Made by a program: the position numbers and the translations under genes. From an uncultured Pelagibacteraceae bacterium (GTDB taxonomy: Bacteria; Pseudomonadota; Alphaproteobacteria; Pelagibacterales; Pelagibacteraceae): a stretch of DNA of 38,952 bases. Positions 9,061 to 20,018 of this stretch are shown one piece after another. Positions within the stretch are counted from its first letter, which is position 1; each line of letters begins with the position of its first letter. Below the pieces are notes generated by a model. The model saw nothing but the letters and a program-made list of their open reading frames with translations, was not told where the DNA came from and ran no database searches. Location of the stretch: assembly GCA_902517175.1 (NCBI GenBank), contig CABYBM010000007.1:1-38952 (forward strand). The letters are read 5' to 3'.

Positions 9061-12000
9061 TTATATATCTTGTAGAGAAGTAACCTCTAATTTTTTTGTT
9101 TTAAGTGATTTAATTGCTTCTAAACATGCCAGCGCTGTTGACATATTAGTACAATAGGGAACTTTGTTTTTAAGTGTTCCTCTTCTAAGGGCTATAGCAT
9201 CATTTAATCTGTGTTCGGTGTTTCCACCACCAGTATTAATAACAAGAGCAATTTTTTTAGTGTCTAACACATCAACAATATGAGGGGAGCCACTACTGAC
9301 TTTATTAATAATTCTGCATTTCATCCCATGTTTTCTAATGTATTCAGCTGTTCCTCGAGTTGCACAAAGTGTAAAATTTAATTTAATTAACTCTTTACCT
9401 AAGCTTATTCCTTCATCTTTGTGACTATCTTTTAAAGAGATAAATGCCAATCCATCTTTAGGTAAAGAGTTAGCAGAGGCTATTTGGCTTTTTGCAAAAG
9501 CCATTCCAAAGTTTTTATCAAATCCCATTACTTCACCAGTTGATTTCATCTCTGGACCTAAAAGCAGATCGCTGTTTGGAAATTTATTAAATGGGAACAC
9601 AGCTTCTTTAACTGCATACATTCCTTTAGACTTATCTTTAAAATTAAATTTAGATAATTTTTCACCAGCCATCACACGTGATGCAATTTTTGCAAGGGGT
9701 AATCCTTTTGCTTTTGATACAAATGGCACCGTTCTACTTGCTCGAGGATTAACCTCAATTACGTAAATTTCATCTTTTTTAATTGCGTATTGAATATTCA
9801 TGAAACCTTTGACTTTTAAAGCTAATGCTAATTTTTTAGTTTGGTTTTCAATTTCTTTAATCAAAAATGGTTTTATAGATACGGGAGGTAAACTACATGC
9901 AGAATCTCCAGAGTGAATACCAGCTTCCTCTATGTGCTGCATGATCCCTGCAACATGAACTTGTTTTCCGTCTGAGATGGCATCAACATCAACCTCCATT
10001 GCATGATCAATAAATTTATCGATTAAAATTGGATTTTCTTCAGCAGCCTTAAAAGCCTCTTCTACAAAATTTTTAAGTTGGCTTTTTTCATGAACAATTT
10101 CCATTGCTCTTCCACCTAACACATAAGAAGGTCTTACCATTAAAGGTAAACCAATTTTTTCCGAAATTTGTATTGCTTGTTTATATGTTTTTGCAATCCC
10201 ACTTTCAGCTTGTTTTAATTTCAATTTATTTAACAAATTTCTAAATCGATCTCTGTCTTCAGCTAAATCTATAGAAGCGTACTGTGTTCCAAGAATTGGA
10301 AGTTTGTGGTCATGTAAAAATTTTGCAAGTTTAATTGGAGTTTGCCCACCAAACTGTGCAATTATTCCAACAAGATTTCCTTTTTCTTGCTCTTTTTTAA
10401 TTATGTTAAAGACGTATTCTTCCTTTAGGGGTTCAAAATAAAGTCTGTCACTGGTGTCATAATCGGTTGAGACAGTTTCGGGATTACAATTAATCATGAT
10501 TGTTTCAAAACCAGCTTCTTTTAATGAAAAACTTGCCTGACAACAGCAATAATCAAATTCTATACCTTGTCCTATTCTGTTAGGACCGCCTCCTAAAATA
10601 ATAATTTTTTTCTTAGTTGATGGATCTGCCTCACACTCTGAATTGATTGAGAAATTTCGTTGATATGTTGAATACATATAAGGTGTAAAAGATTTAAATT
10701 CAGCAGCACAAGTATCAACTTTTTTAAAAACTGGTAAAATTTTTAGTGCTGTTCTTTTTCTTCTAACAATATCCTCAGAAGTCTTAGTTAATTCAGAAAG
10801 TTTTTTATCAGAAAAGCCAATTGATTTTATTCTATTAAATTCGACGAAATCATTTGGTAATCCTTTCTTTTTGATTCTATTCTCTGTATCTACAATTTCT
10901 TTAATCTGTTCTAAAAACCATGGATCAATCTTAGATAATGCGAATATTCTTTTTAAATTAAATTTTTTTCGTATTGCTTCTGCAACAATAAGAAGTTTAT
11001 TTGGAACATTTTCTTTAAGTTTTTTTTCAATTTGTTTTTTATTTAGATCTGGCACTCTATCTAATCCTGAAAAACTAGTTTCAAGAGAAACTAATGCTTT
11101 TTGAAGCGACTCTTTGAAATTTCTCCCAATTGCCATTGCTTCTCCGACAGATTTCATTGAGGTACCTAATGTTGCTGGTGAGGTTGAAAATTTTTCAAAA
11201 GTAAATCTTGGAATTTTTGTTACCACATAATCAATGCTAGGCTCAAAGGATGCCGGGGTAACTTTTGTAATTTCATTTTTTAATTCATCCAGCGTGTAAC
11301 CAACAGCAAGTTTTGCTGCAACTTTTGCAATTGGAAAACCAGTCGCTTTTGATGCAAGTGCTGAAGATCTTGAAACTCTTGGGTTCATTTCAATCACAAC
11401 CATTCGTCCATTTTTGGGATTGATTGCAAATTGAACGTTGGATCCACCAGTTTCCACTCCAATCTTTCTTAAGCAAGCAATGGAAGCATTTCTCATAACT
11501 TGGTATTCCTTATCAGTAAGTGTTAGTGCAGGGGCAACAGTCACTGAGTCACCAGTATGAATTCCCATAGGATCAACATTTTCAATAGAGCAGATAATAA
11601 TACAGTTGTCTTTTTTATCTCTTACCACTTCCATCTCAAATTCTTTCCAGCCTTCCAAGCATTCTTCAACCAATACTTGGCTAACTGGAGACTCGTGAAG
11701 TCCACTTTTAATTATTTTTAAGTAATCTTTTTTATTTTTAGCAATACCACCGCCAAGACCTCCAAGTGTAAATGCGGGTCTTATGATTGCTGGCAGTCCT
11801 ATTTTTTTTAAAACTTTAGAGGCTTGGTTGATATTGTTAACAATCTCAGATTTAGGTAAATCTAAACCAATATCAATCATATTTTTTCTAAATTTCTTCC
11901 TGTCCTCTGCATTGGCAATTGCTTTAGAATTTGCTCCTATTAGTTCAATTTTATATTTTCTTAAAATTCCTTTTTTCTCAGCTTCCATTGCAAGATTGAG

Positions 12001-12285
12001 TGCAGTTTGACCTCCCATTGTAGGAAGAATTGCATCAGGTTTTTCTTTGATAAGTATTTTTTCTAAAACCTCTAATGTTATAGGCTCGATATAAGTTTTG
12101 TCCGCAACATCTGGATCAGTCATAATGGTTGCAGGATTTGAGTTAATTAATATTACCTTAAAACCTTCATCTTTTAACGCCTTACAAGCTTGTGTACCTG
12201 AGTAATCAAACTCACATGCTTGACCGATAATAATAGGTCCAGCACCTACAACTAATATTTTTTTAATATCTTTTCTTTTTGGCAT
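9061..12285 (-). CDS. carB: Carbamoyl-phosphate synthase large subunit
   Basis: 1074 aa, two ATP-grasp halves; [53 protein letters not shown] domain near the C-terminus. Confidence 0.98.
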   Translation of the reverse strand: MPKRKDIKKILVVGAGPIIIGQACEFDYSGTQACKALKDEGFKVILINSNPATIMTDPDVADKTYIEPITLEVLEKILIKEKPDAILPTMGGQTALNLAMEAEKKGILRKYKIELIGANSKAIANAEDRKKFRKNMIDIGLDLPKSEIVNNINQASKVLKKIGLPAIIRPAFTLGGLGGGIAKNKKDYLKIIKSGLHESPVSQVLVEECLEGWKEFEMEVVRDKKDNCIIICSIENVDPMGIHTGDSVTVAPALTLTDKEYQVMRNASIACLRKIGVETGGSNVQFAINPKNGRMVVIEMNPRVSRSSALASKATGFPIAKVAAKLAVGYTLDELKNEITKVTPASFEPSIDYVVTKIPRFTFEKFSTSPATLGTSMKSVGEAMAIGRNFKESLQKALVSLETSFSGLDRVPDLNKKQIEKKLKENVPNKLLIVAEAIRKKFNLKRIFALSKIDPWFLEQIKEIVDTENRIKKKGLPNDFVEFNRIKSIGFSDKKLSELTKTSEDIVRRKRTALKILPVFKKVDTCAAEFKSFTPYMYSTYQRNFSINSECEADPSTKKKIIILGGGPNRIGQGIEFDYCCCQASFSLKEAGFETIMINCNPETVSTDYDTSDRLYFEPLKEEYVFNIIKKEQEKGNLVGIIAQFGGQTPIKLAKFLHDHKLPILGTQYASIDLAEDRDRFRNLLNKLKLKQAESGIAKTYKQAIQISEKIGLPLMVRPSYVLGGRAMEIVHEKSQLKNFVEEAFKAAEENPILIDKFIDHAMEVDVDAISDGKQVHVAGIMQHIEEAGIHSGDSACSLPPVSIKPFLIKEIENQTKKLALALKVKGFMNIQYAIKKDEIYVIEVNPRASRTVPFVSKAKGLPLAKIASRVMAGEKLSKFNFKDKSKGMYAVKEAVFPFNKFPNSDLLLGPEMKSTGEVMGFDKNFGMAFAKSQIASANSLPKDGLAFISLKDSHKDEGISLGKELIKLNFTLCATRGTAEYIRKHGMKCRIINKVSSGSPHIVDVLDTKKIALVINTGGGNTEHRLNDAIALRRGTLKNKVPYCTNMSTALACLEAIKSLKTKKLEVTSLQDI

Positions 12286-13456
12286 CTTTTTTCATATTGT
12301 TAATAAATTCTTTAAATAGGTAGACACTATCCTGTGGTCCAGGGTTTGACTCTGGATGATATTGTACTGAAAATATTGGTTTGTTTTTAAGTCTTATTCC
12401 TTCAATGGTGTTATCAAAAAGAGACTTATGAGTAACTTCAATTTTTTTAGGTAAAGTTTCTTCAATTACTACAAAACCATGATTTTGACTGGTGATTTCA
12501 ACTTTATCATGGACTAAATTTTTAACAGGATGATTGGCCCCTCTATGGCCCAACTTCATTTTTTTTGTTTTACCACCCAAAGCTAAAGCTAAAATTTGAT
12601 GACCTAAACAAATCCCAAATATAGGTAAATTTTTTTTAATTAATTTATTTAGTATTTCTATTGCATATTTTCCTGTTGCTGCTGGATCACCAGGACCATT
12701 GGACAAAAATATCCCATTTGGCTTGAGATCTAGTATTTTTTCTGCAGAAGTTTTGCACGAAACAACCGATACCTTACATTTAAAGTCTGAAAAATATCTT
12801 AAAATGTTTTTTTTTATTCCATAATCAATTGCAACTACATGAAAAAGGTTTTTTGTATTCTTTTTAAATCCTATTTCTTTTTTCCAAGTTTGAACTCCTT
12901 TCCAAATATAGTTTTTTGGAGTTGTAACAGTTTCTGCAAGATCAAGATTTTTTAAACCATTCCATTTAACTGTTGAATTTGTTAATTTGCTAACATTGAA
13001 TTTTCCGTTTTTTGAGTAAGCAATCGTTCCCTTTGGTGCCCCTTTATCCCTAATAAAGTTTGTTAAACTTCTAGTATCTAGCCCTGTAATCCCTACAATT
13101 TTATTTTTTTTAAGCCAGGCATCTAAATGTAAAAGTGCTCTATAATTTGAAGGAGAGGTTATTTCTGAATTAAAGATTACTCCTCTTGTCCAGATTTTAT
13201 CAGACTCAACATCTTCTTTATTGGTTCCAACATTTCCAATATGTGGAAAAGTAAAATTTATAATCTGACCTGCATAAGAAGGATCTGAAATTATTTCTTG
13301 GTAACCTGTTAAAGAAGTATTAAAACAAACTTCTCCAGTTGCTTCTCCTTGATAGCCAATCCCAATCCCCTTAAAAACCCTCTTGTTTTCAAGAACTAAA
13401 ACGCCTGTATTAATTTGTGAATTATTTGAGTTTGTTTTTTTTGCTTTTTTGATCAA
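12263..13456 (-). CDS. carA: Carbamoyl-phosphate synthase small (glutaminase) subunit
   Basis: [28 protein letters not shown]; class I amidotransferase motifs [24 protein letters not shown]; 3' end overlaps carB by 23 nt. Confidence 0.98.
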   Translation of the reverse strand: MIKKAKKTNSNNSQINTGVLVLENKRVFKGIGIGYQGEATGEVCFNTSLTGYQEIISDPSYAGQIINFTFPHIGNVGTNKEDVESDKIWTRGVIFNSEITSPSNYRALLHLDAWLKKNKIVGITGLDTRSLTNFIRDKGAPKGTIAYSKNGKFNVSKLTNSTVKWNGLKNLDLAETVTTPKNYIWKGVQTWKKEIGFKKNTKNLFHVVAIDYGIKKNILRYFSDFKCKVSVVSCKTSAEKILDLKPNGIFLSNGPGDPAATGKYAIEILNKLIKKNLPIFGICLGHQILALALGGKTKKMKLGHRGANHPVKNLVHDKVEITSQNHGFVVIEETLPKKIEVTHKSLFDNTIEGIRLKNKPIFSVQYHPESNPGPQDSVYLFKEFINNMKKDAKKKRY

Positions 13457-13582
13457 TTACAACTCATAAGTTAAAGGTTAATACAATAATTGCACTATTA
13501 TCGCAACAGAGATGTATTATAAAATTGTAAAAAAACAATTTTTCTTTTGAAGAATTATTTCTTTCAAGTAGATTAAAAAATT

Positions 13583-14044
13583 ATGTCCTTAAAAGATACT
13601 ATCGAAAACGAATACAAAACTGCTCTTAAATCGAAAGATAAAAATAAGATATCAACCTATAGGTTAATATTGTCATCCATTAAGGATCTAGACATAATCA
13701 ACAGATCTGGACCTAATAAAAAAGATACAGATGATGAAGATATCAAGAAGCTTTTGAAAAAAATGTTAAAACAACGAGCCGAATCGATTGATATTTACAA
13801 AAAAAATAATCGAACCGATTTGTTAGAAGTTGAACAAAATGAATATGATATTTTAACTGGATTTCTACCAAAGCAACTTGGAGAAGACGAAACTAAAAAA
13901 ATCTGTGCAGATTTAATTGCTAAACTGGGTGCTAATTCAATAAAAGATATGGGTAAAGTGATGGGTGAGTTAAAGAAAACCCATTCAGATGAAATTGATT
14001 TTTCTAAAGCAGGCCCGATGATCAAAGATTTGTTGAATAAATAA
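13583..14044 (+). CDS. GatB/YqeY domain protein
   Basis: SLKDTIENEYKTALKSKDKNKISTYRLILSSIKD; LLKKMLKQRAESIDIYKKNNRTDL; Asp/Glu-tRNA amidotransferase-like tail (MGKVMGELK). Confidence 0.88.
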   Translation: MSLKDTIENEYKTALKSKDKNKISTYRLILSSIKDLDIINRSGPNKKDTDDEDIKKLLKKMLKQRAESIDIYKKNNRTDLLEVEQNEYDILTGFLPKQLGEDETKKICADLIAKLGANSIKDMGKVMGELKKTHSDEIDFSKAGPMIKDLLNK

Positions 14045-15819
14045 TGAAATATCCAAAGGAATACCTTGATGAAATTAAGACAAGGTTAAAAGTATCAACA
14101 GTGGTCTCAAAGACAGTTTCCTTAAAAAAAAGAGGTAAAGAGTTTGTTGGTTTGTCTCCATTTAAAAATGAGAAAACACCTTCATTTACAGTGAATGATG
14201 AAAAGGAGTTTTATCATTGTTTTGCAACTTCAGAACATGGAAATATTTTTGATTTTGTAATGAAAATTCAAAATCTTAAATTTGGTGAGGCAGTAAAACA
14301 TTTAGCTCAATTGGCTGGAATGCAGCCCTATATGTTCTCAAAACAAGACGAACAAAGAGAAAAAAAATGGAAAGAGTACCAATCAATCTTTAACCAGTAT
14401 GTAGATTTTTATCATAATGAATTATTAAAAAATGAGAGTTATTCTATCGCAAGAGATTATTTAAAAAATAGATCTTTAACTAAAGAAGAAGTCAAAAAAT
14501 TTAAAATTGGATACATAGAAAAAAATCCAAATTTCTTTGAAAAATTAAAAAATACTTATAGTGAGCAAACTTTAGTAGAAACAGGTTTATTTTATTTAGA
14601 TGAAAAAAAGAAAATATATGTTGAAAGATTTAGAGGACGATTAATTTTTCCAATCAATAACATCTCAAGTCAACCAATAGCTTTAGGGGGAAGAATAATA
14701 GAAAAGATAGATTACTTGGCTAAATATATAAATTCACCTGAAACAAATTTTTTTAAAAAAGGATCTAACTTATATAATTTGGATCTAGCCCGAAAACTTT
14801 CTAATAAAATAGATAATATTTATTTGGTTGAGGGATATATGGATGTTGTTGGTTTAAGCAAAAACGGTATTGATAATGCAGTTGCTAATCTTGGAACTTC
14901 TTTGACTGATAAACAAATTTTAACTCTTAATCAGTTTTTTGATGATATTATTATATGCTTCGATGGTGATGAAAGTGGTTATAAAGCAGCATTAAGAGCA
15001 GCCGAGAACTCTATTAAAGAACTAAAACCAGAAAAAAATATTTCATTTTTATTTTTACCAAACAAGGAAGACCCTGACAGTTATGTTAATAAAAATGGCA
15101 AAGCTAATTTCATTGACTTTACTAAACAAAGTAAACTTTCTATACATCAATTTATTTTTAGTCATTATAAAAAACAAACAGAAAATAATCCTTCCTCTTT
15201 GGCAATTTTTGAAAAAAAATTGAGAAGTATTGCAAATACGATTAAGGATGATTTTATAAAAAAATATGTATTAGAATATTTTCTAGAAAAAATTGCTGAA
15301 TTAACCCCCCATTCTAACCAAAATAAGAAAAAGTTTTTTGTAAAAAGAACTAAATCACTAGATACAACCAAGCGACATTTCAATGAAAGTCAATCATTGA
15401 CAGGGGTTGAGCTTAAAGAATTTTCTTTATTATATCTAGTAATGAATAATTTAAATTTGTTACAGATAAATATACATTTAATTGAAAATATTAAGTTTTT
15501 TACTGAAGTTAATAAAAAAATATTTGAACTAATAATTGAAAAACTGAAATCTGGAGAGCAAACTTCAATTGAGGATTTAAAGTTAGACAATCAATTGTTA
15601 GAAAAAATAAATAAATTTGCCCCTATAAAACATATTCTTAAAAATCAACCTGTTAATGATCAAAAAACGATAGAATTGTTGGAGGATATCTCAAGAGATT
15701 TAATGAATTATGATCTTGAGTTTAGGATACAAGAATTAGAATCGAAGTTCTCAAAAGATATGAGTGAGACCACATTTAATGAGCTTAAAGAGCTCAAAAA
15801 AAAGCAGAATCTCAATTAA
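14044..15819 (+). CDS. dnaG: DNA primase
   Basis: CHC2-like N-terminus (GLSPFKNEKTPSF...YHCFATSEHGNIFDF), Toprim (YLVEGYMDVVGLSKNGIDNAVANLGTSLT, CFDGDESG). Confidence 0.95.
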   Translation: MKYPKEYLDEIKTRLKVSTVVSKTVSLKKRGKEFVGLSPFKNEKTPSFTVNDEKEFYHCFATSEHGNIFDFVMKIQNLKFGEAVKHLAQLAGMQPYMFSKQDEQREKKWKEYQSIFNQYVDFYHNELLKNESYSIARDYLKNRSLTKEEVKKFKIGYIEKNPNFFEKLKNTYSEQTLVETGLFYLDEKKKIYVERFRGRLIFPINNISSQPIALGGRIIEKIDYLAKYINSPETNFFKKGSNLYNLDLARKLSNKIDNIYLVEGYMDVVGLSKNGIDNAVANLGTSLTDKQILTLNQFFDDIIICFDGDESGYKAALRAAENSIKELKPEKNISFLFLPNKEDPDSYVNKNGKANFIDFTKQSKLSIHQFIFSHYKKQTENNPSSLAIFEKKLRSIANTIKDDFIKKYVLEYFLEKIAELTPHSNQNKKKFFVKRTKSLDTTKRHFNESQSLTGVELKEFSLLYLVMNNLNLLQINIHLIENIKFFTEVNKKIFELIIEKLKSGEQTSIEDLKLDNQLLEKINKFAPIKHILKNQPVNDQKTIELLEDISRDLMNYDLEFRIQELESKFSKDMSETTFNELKELKKKQNLN

Positions 15820-15886
15820 TCCAGCTAATTTAGTCATGGATTTTTCCAGATTTGACATTATATAAGACTTCCAAACTTTTATTGCT

Positions 15887-17710
15887 GTGGAAAGAATTAT
15901 AACAAAATCATTTGCTAGATTAATGGGTCGAGGAACTCACAGGGGTTTCATAACCTATGAGGAATTAAGTAAATCTCTTGGAAAAAGAAATTTATCAGAT
16001 GATAACTTAGCCCAAGCATTTATTCATATTTTAGATGAAAATGTTTCGTTAGTTGAAAAAAAATCTGACTTTAAAGTTTTAAGAAAGAAAGAAAACTCAG
16101 GTAAAGAAGAAGGTAAGATAATAGAGAAAAGTGACGATCCCATCAGGATGTATTTAAGAGAGATGGGTGGTGTGGAACTCCTTTCTAGAGAAGGCGAAAT
16201 TGCAATTGCAAAAAGAATTGAGGCTGGAAAAGATGTGATGTTAATTGCGCTTTCTCAAAGTCCAATAACAGCTCAACAGTTTTTTGAATGGAATGAAAAA
16301 TTACAAAAAGACGAAATTTTAGTCAGAGAAATTATCGATATTGATACAAATTACATGGAAGATGAGTCAACTGGCCCAAGTGCAAAACAAAAAAATGCAG
16401 GAGAGACAGATAAAGAAGAAGGTTCTTCTGATGAGGATGATGACTTCAATCCCACTCTAGCTGCTATGGAAACTGAGATTAAGCCTAAAGTTCTTAAAAC
16501 TGTTCATACACTAACTAAAGAATATACAAAATTAATAAAGTACCAAAAAGAAAAATTAGATTGTGTTTTAAATTCTCAAAATTTTTCATCAGCAAAAGAA
16601 AAAGGTCACGATAAAATTGTTAGTGATATTTTAGAAAATATCAAATCACTTCAATTATCCCCATCAGTTTTAGAGGAGCTTGTTCAAAGGCATTACGTTG
16701 AAAATAAAAAAATTATTTCTTTAGAGGGCAATCTTTTAAGACTTGCAATGGATCATAAAATTCCCAGAAGTGAATTTATAAAATTTTATATTGGAAACGA
16801 GATTAATCCAAATTTAAAAAAATTTCTGGATACTAATAATACATGGAAACAATTTTTTTCAAAAAATAAAGATGAATTCAAAAATATTAGAGAGAGATTA
16901 ATTGAAATTAGTAATAAGCTTGGAATTTCAGTAACAGATTTTAAAAAACAAGTAAGCCGAGTTCAAAAAGGTGAAAAAGAGTCAAGAATTGCAAAAAAAG
17001 AGATGGTTGAAGCTAATTTAAGATTAGTTATATCGATTGCAAAAAAATACACAAATAGAGGTCTTCAGTTTTTAGATTTAATTCAAGAGGGAAATATTGG
17101 ATTGATGAAGGCTGTAGATAAGTTTGAATACAGAAGAGGATATAAATTTTCTACGTACGCAACTTGGTGGATTAGACAAGCAATTACAAGATCCATTGCT
17201 GACCAAGCAAGAACTATAAGAATTCCTGTTCATATGATTGAAACAATTAATAAAATTGTACGAACTCAAAGATTAATTTTAAGCGAATTTGGAAGGGAAG
17301 CCACACCTGAAGAACTAGCTCAAAAATTGCGAATGCCATTAGATAAAGTAAGAAAAGTGTTAAAAATTTCAAAAGAACCAGTATCACTCGAAAAACCTGT
17401 TGGAGATGAAGAAGACAGTAGCTTAGGAGATTTTATCGAGGATACTAAGGCGCTGGCACCGTTAGAGCAAGCTATCAAGTCTAATCTTGGTGAAGCAACT
17501 ACCAAAATATTGTCAACTCTGACACCTAGAGAAGAAAGAGTATTGAGGATGAGGTTTGGTGTAGGGATGAATACCGACCATACTTTAGAGGAAGTTGGAT
17601 TACAGTTTTCGGTAACTAGAGAAAGAATTAGACAAATTGAGGCTAAGGCTCTAAGAAAATTAAAGCATCCAAGTAGATCAAAACAACTTAAAAGTTTTTT
17701 AGAAAGTTAG
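15887..17710 (+). CDS. rpoD: RNA polymerase primary sigma factor (sigma70)
   Basis: Region 2 ([59 protein letters not shown]), region 4 ([14 protein letters not shown]...[30 protein letters not shown]); GTG start. Confidence 0.97.
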   Translation: MERIITKSFARLMGRGTHRGFITYEELSKSLGKRNLSDDNLAQAFIHILDENVSLVEKKSDFKVLRKKENSGKEEGKIIEKSDDPIRMYLREMGGVELLSREGEIAIAKRIEAGKDVMLIALSQSPITAQQFFEWNEKLQKDEILVREIIDIDTNYMEDESTGPSAKQKNAGETDKEEGSSDEDDDFNPTLAAMETEIKPKVLKTVHTLTKEYTKLIKYQKEKLDCVLNSQNFSSAKEKGHDKIVSDILENIKSLQLSPSVLEELVQRHYVENKKIISLEGNLLRLAMDHKIPRSEFIKFYIGNEINPNLKKFLDTNNTWKQFFSKNKDEFKNIRERLIEISNKLGISVTDFKKQVSRVQKGEKESRIAKKEMVEANLRLVISIAKKYTNRGLQFLDLIQEGNIGLMKAVDKFEYRRGYKFSTYATWWIRQAITRSIADQARTIRIPVHMIETINKIVRTQRLILSEFGREATPEELAQKLRMPLDKVRKVLKISKEPVSLEKPVGDEEDSSLGDFIEDTKALAPLEQAIKSNLGEATTKILSTLTPREERVLRMRFGVGMNTDHTLEEVGLQFSVTRERIRQIEAKALRKLKHPSRSKQLKSFLES

Positions 17711-17714
17711 TACT

Positions 17715-17789
17715 GGGCCGTTAGCTCAATAGTAGAGTACTGCATTGACATTGCAGGGGTAGTTGGAGCGTAACCAACACGGCCCACCA
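17715..17789 (+). tRNA. tRNA-Val (anticodon GAC) with atypical D and T loops
   Basis: Cloverleaf by hand: GGGCCGT/ACGGCCC acceptor, GCTC/GAGT D stem, CTGCA-TTGACAT-TGCAG anticodon arm, GTTGG-AGCGTAA-CCAAC T arm, A discriminator, encoded CCA. Confidence 0.85.
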
Positions 17790-17847
17790 TTATTGTATTT
17801 CTTTAATTGATAACTTAAATAAAATGGTATAACTAATTTTATAATTT

Positions 17848-17924
17848 GGGCCTGTAGCTCAGTTGGTTAGAGCAGTACACTCATAATGTATTGGTCCCAG
17901 GTTCGAGTCCTGGCGGGCCCACCA
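17848..17924 (+). tRNA. tRNA with CAT anticodon (elongator Met or Ile2/k2C; I lean Ile2)
   Basis: GGGCCTG TA GCTC AGTTGGTTA GAGC A GTACA CTCATAA TGTAT TGGTC CCAGG TTCGAGT CCTGG CGGGCCC A CCA; canonical arms and CCA. Confidence 0.93.
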
Positions 17925-17992
17925 AATCTAGTAATATTAACGTTTAGAAATAATAAATTTTTGTAAATTTTAACAAAAAACTTAGACTAAAG

Positions 17993-18484
17993 TCATTTTT
18001 TGGGTTTTTTTACTCCTGCCAATTTTTGTAGTAAATATACTTCTTTTTCAGATAAAGTTTCTTTTTTATTTTGTAAATCTTCAGCAATCTTATGTTTAAG
18101 GGTTATCGAAGATAAAAGACTAACTGTAGATGCAATTACAGTTAATATAATAAAATAAATGTATGAAGGTATAAAGATAAGCATTGCTATTGTGATTACA
18201 GTCCAACCAAAAAATATGCCTTTTTGAACTGTTCTTTGGCTGTTTAAATCTTTAATTTTTGTAAACTGAAAAAACAAAAACATAGAGAGTGCCATTACAC
18301 CTGAGATCGCAAACCATAATGTAATAGTAATATCTGAAGAGCTACCACCTACAAAAGTATCATCCATAGCTTTTTGGACAAAATAAACTTTAAAGCCTTT
18401 ATAGGCGAAATATGAAACAAAAATTATTGATGTTACTGAAGATATAATAAAAGATAACTTTGATGGTACATTCATTTTTTTCAT
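17993..18484 (-). CDS. Small integral membrane protein of unknown function
   Basis: 163 aa with about four hydrophobic segments; directly downstream of mlaC on the same strand. Confidence 0.6.
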   Translation of the reverse strand: MKKMNVPSKLSFIISSVTSIIFVSYFAYKGFKVYFVQKAMDDTFVGGSSSDITITLWFAISGVMALSMFLFFQFTKIKDLNSQRTVQKGIFFGWTVITIAMLIFIPSYIYFIILTVIASTVSLLSSITLKHKIAEDLQNKKETLSEKEVYLLQKLAGVKKPKK

Positions 18485-18516
18485 AAGTTTGTGAAATTTA
18501 AAATACTAATTAAAAA

Positions 18517-19101
18517 TTATTTAGAAGAAAAATCAGATAAATTTTTTAAAAGAGCTTCAATGCTACCATCATTTGAATTAATAATTGATGAAAACTCTTC
18601 TTTCTGAGTTCTTGCTAGGCTTAAACCTTCTATAATTAAATCTCTAATTAACAAATTTTCAGGATTTTTCGTATACACTCTCCAGTCAATTTTTACTTCA
18701 GGACGGCTATCTGTAGCAACAAGAGTGCTTGAAACTATAGTGTAATTTTCATTAAGTTTTTTTTTTGAGCTAACTTCTATTTCAGGATTAGAATATTCAG
18801 CAAGTCTGCTTGAAAAACTTTTTAAAAAGTATTCCTCAAAAACATTTATATAACTTGTTAATTGGTTTTTGCTTAAACCTTTTCGGTGAGTACCCAGTGA
18901 GTAAAGACCTATTCCTTTTATATCTACTGTTTCTTTGGCAATTTCTTTTAATTTTTCAACTCTTTGCTCCTTGGTAAAACTGCCACTTAATGTTTCAGCA
19001 GCTCTATTGACAGTAGATTGAATAAACACGTCTGCTTCTAAAGAATAAACATTAGAAGTGTTCAAACTGAAGAGTAATAAAATTAAGAGTAATTTTTTCA
19101 T
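18517..19101 (-). CDS. mlaC: MlaC/Ttg2D-family periplasmic phospholipid-binding protein
   Basis: Signal peptide; DIKGIGLYSLGTHRKGLSKNQLTSYINVFEEYFLKSFSSRLAEY; VKIDWRVYTKNPENLLIRDLIIEGLSLARTQKEEFSSII; adjacent to mlaA. Confidence 0.85.
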   Translation of the reverse strand: MKKLLLILLLFSLNTSNVYSLEADVFIQSTVNRAAETLSGSFTKEQRVEKLKEIAKETVDIKGIGLYSLGTHRKGLSKNQLTSYINVFEEYFLKSFSSRLAEYSNPEIEVSSKKKLNENYTIVSSTLVATDSRPEVKIDWRVYTKNPENLLIRDLIIEGLSLARTQKEEFSSIINSNDGSIEALLKNLSDFSSK

Positions 19102-19124
19102 AAATAATTGAACTTATTTCTGAA

Positions 19125-19931
19125 CTACTGACTATCTATTTCTTCCCAGTCCTCTTCATTTTTATATATAACTTCAATATTTCCTCTAGTTTGATTGTCA
19201 ATTTTATTTTCTCTATCTTGCAAATATAAACTTTTCACTGAAGCATAAAAATCTAAAGAGTTTTTTTGAAGATTATCGATTGAATCAATATTATTTGCTC
19301 TAAACTCAATACCACTTAGAGCTTTAGACGTTAAGTAAAGACCTTCACTTAAAAACTCGTTATTTCCATGTGTTGAAGCATTGTACCAAGGATCTCCTCC
19401 CAATACATTAACAAAAGATCCAGCAGTGTCCCTAACAGTTGAAGGGCCTAAAACCGGAAGGACTACGTAACAACCTGGACCTACACCCCAGGCTCCTAAA
19501 GTTTGACCATAATCCTCTCTGACATATTTTGGAAAACCCATTTTGTTGGCTACGTCAACAATACCCAATATTCCAATTGTTGTATTAACAATTAATCTTC
19601 CAGTATTAATCACTGCAGTTTTTACATCTCCCTGTAAAACGTTGTTAGGGATTGTTATCAAAGTTGACAAGTTTTTTACTGCATTACTTGTACCTTTTTG
19701 TATTGGGTCTGGCAGTTTTCTATAACCTTTTGCAATTGGCTTTATAACAGTTTTGTCCAGACCTTGATTGAAAGAAAAAGTAGCTCTGTTAAGTTTTTCA
19801 AAACAGTCTTTTATTTTTTTAGGCTTTTCGTTTTCTGATAATATCAATTTACCATCTGACGCTGCAATCGCGTTAAATGATATTAATAAAAATGAAATTA
19901 AGGTTAATACAAATTTTTTATACATGGACAT
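19125..19931 (-). CDS. mlaA: MlaA/VacJ-family lipid-asymmetry protein
   Basis: CFEKLNRATFSFNQGLDKTVIKPIAKGYRKLPDPIQKGTSNAVKNL; EDYGQTLGAWGVGPGCYVVLPVLGPSTVRDTAG. Confidence 0.9.
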   Translation of the reverse strand: MSMYKKFVLTLISFLLISFNAIAASDGKLILSENEKPKKIKDCFEKLNRATFSFNQGLDKTVIKPIAKGYRKLPDPIQKGTSNAVKNLSTLITIPNNVLQGDVKTAVINTGRLIVNTTIGILGIVDVANKMGFPKYVREDYGQTLGAWGVGPGCYVVLPVLGPSTVRDTAGSFVNVLGGDPWYNASTHGNNEFLSEGLYLTSKALSGIEFRANNIDSIDNLQKNSLDFYASVKSLYLQDRENKIDNQTRGNIEVIYKNEEDWEEIDSQ

Positions 19932-20018
19932 TATTTTATTATATTACAAAAAATGAATTATTAAATAACATTTAAAGTTAAAAAATGACTATAAAGTGTT
20001 TATAAATAGACAAAATTT

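Noticed and set aside
15852-15880. TTGACA-containing promoter upstream of rpoD
   Set aside because: TTGACA is present at 15852, but the hexamer 17 bp downstream (ACTTTT) is a poor -10; TATATAAG lies too close. Not strong enough to call.
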